Below are positions 29,228 through 29,253 of a stretch of 29,253 bases of DNA, one piece after another (position 1 is the first letter of the stretch; every line of letters starts with the position of its first letter). The stretch is from a virus: the IMG/VR virus record IMGVR_UViG_3300027489_000017, positions 1-29,253 of that record, one strand, 5' to 3'. A program made the position numbers and the translations under genes. A model generated the notes under the pieces. The model did not search any database. It was not told the DNA's origin and saw nothing but the letters and a program-made list of their open reading frames with translations.

Positions 29228-29253
29228 ATGGGAATTCTGGACATTTTTAATAG
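29228..29253 (+). CDS. Portal protein, first codons (partial)
   Basis: ATG with GGGGG seven bases upstream, coding MGILDIFN before the window ends. Portal proteins of HK97-type phages often begin MG(L/I/F)LD-(I/L)F, and portal is the expected gene after TerL. Only eight residues are visible, so the identity rests on start sequence and position. Confidence 0.65.

Noticed and set aside
1-29253. tRNA genes, rRNA, insertion sequences and attachment sites
   Set aside because: I saw no cloverleaf with a CCA-type end, no transposase-like frame with terminal inverted repeats and no integrase. A dedicated tRNA scan could not be run.

Overview
The window is a contiguous piece (about three quarters, by inference) of a tailed double-stranded DNA phage genome with a long non-contractile tail (siphovirus type). 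It holds a tape measure gene, a lambda J-like tail tip gene, collagen-like tail fibres, a lysis cassette, a replication and recombination region, and an HNH/TerS/TerL/portal packaging start. Gene density is very high and most neighbours overlap by 1-40 bases. G+C looks moderate, near half, by eye. I see no integrase, CI-like repressor, tRNA, CRISPR array or insertion sequence. The missing part should be the head and tail-tube genes between portal (cut at the right edge) and tape measure (just inside the left edge). A lytic phage of a Gram-negative, probably aquatic proteobacterial host fits the gene families (3TM GTA-type holin, DUF1071/YqaJ/SSB, DUF1376, RusA, DUF932), but the host is an inference.

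Layout. (1) 1-12.5 kb, plus strand: tape measure, two minor tail proteins, a GNAT acetyltransferase, the J-like tip protein, a short fibre, a beta-rich structural protein, a 1219-residue fibre with an Ala-rich coiled coil and four collagen-like blocks, and a tail assembly chaperone-like protein. The two fibres end in the same kind of C-terminal domain. (2) 12.5-14.9 kb, plus strand: a 2OG-Fe(II) oxygenase, small membrane proteins, a 3TM holin and an M15 peptidase endolysin. (3) 14.8-18.7 kb, minus strand: RusA resolvase, DUF1376 and lambda P-like replication proteins, several small unknowns, a PD-(D/E)XK-like nuclease and a Ref-like HNH nuclease, mostly linked by 4-base overlaps. (4) 18.7-24.9 kb, plus strand, from a divergent promoter: DUF1071 annealing protein, YqaJ exonuclease, SSB, then small early genes, DUF932, zinc-ribbon and HTH-like proteins, and a DUF5856 protein. 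(5) 24.9-26.5 kb: a ParB-domain protein overlapping a TET-associated-type glycosyltransferase (TAGT), a likely DNA-modification module. (6) 26.5 kb to the end: HNH, TerS, TerL and the first codons of portal.

How it works together: RusA, DUF1376 and P-like proteins with SSB/DUF1071/YqaJ would replicate and recombine the genome. ParB/TAGT may modify its bases. HNH/TerS/TerL package it. The tail genes build a roughly 95 nm tail (estimated from tape measure length) with adhesive fibres. The holin and M15 peptidase lyse the cell. Regulatory signals include three -10 boxes followed by ACTTC, two of them with a dyad just downstream, three intrinsic-terminator-like hairpins, and one hairpin that also contains the Shine-Dalgarno of the next gene.
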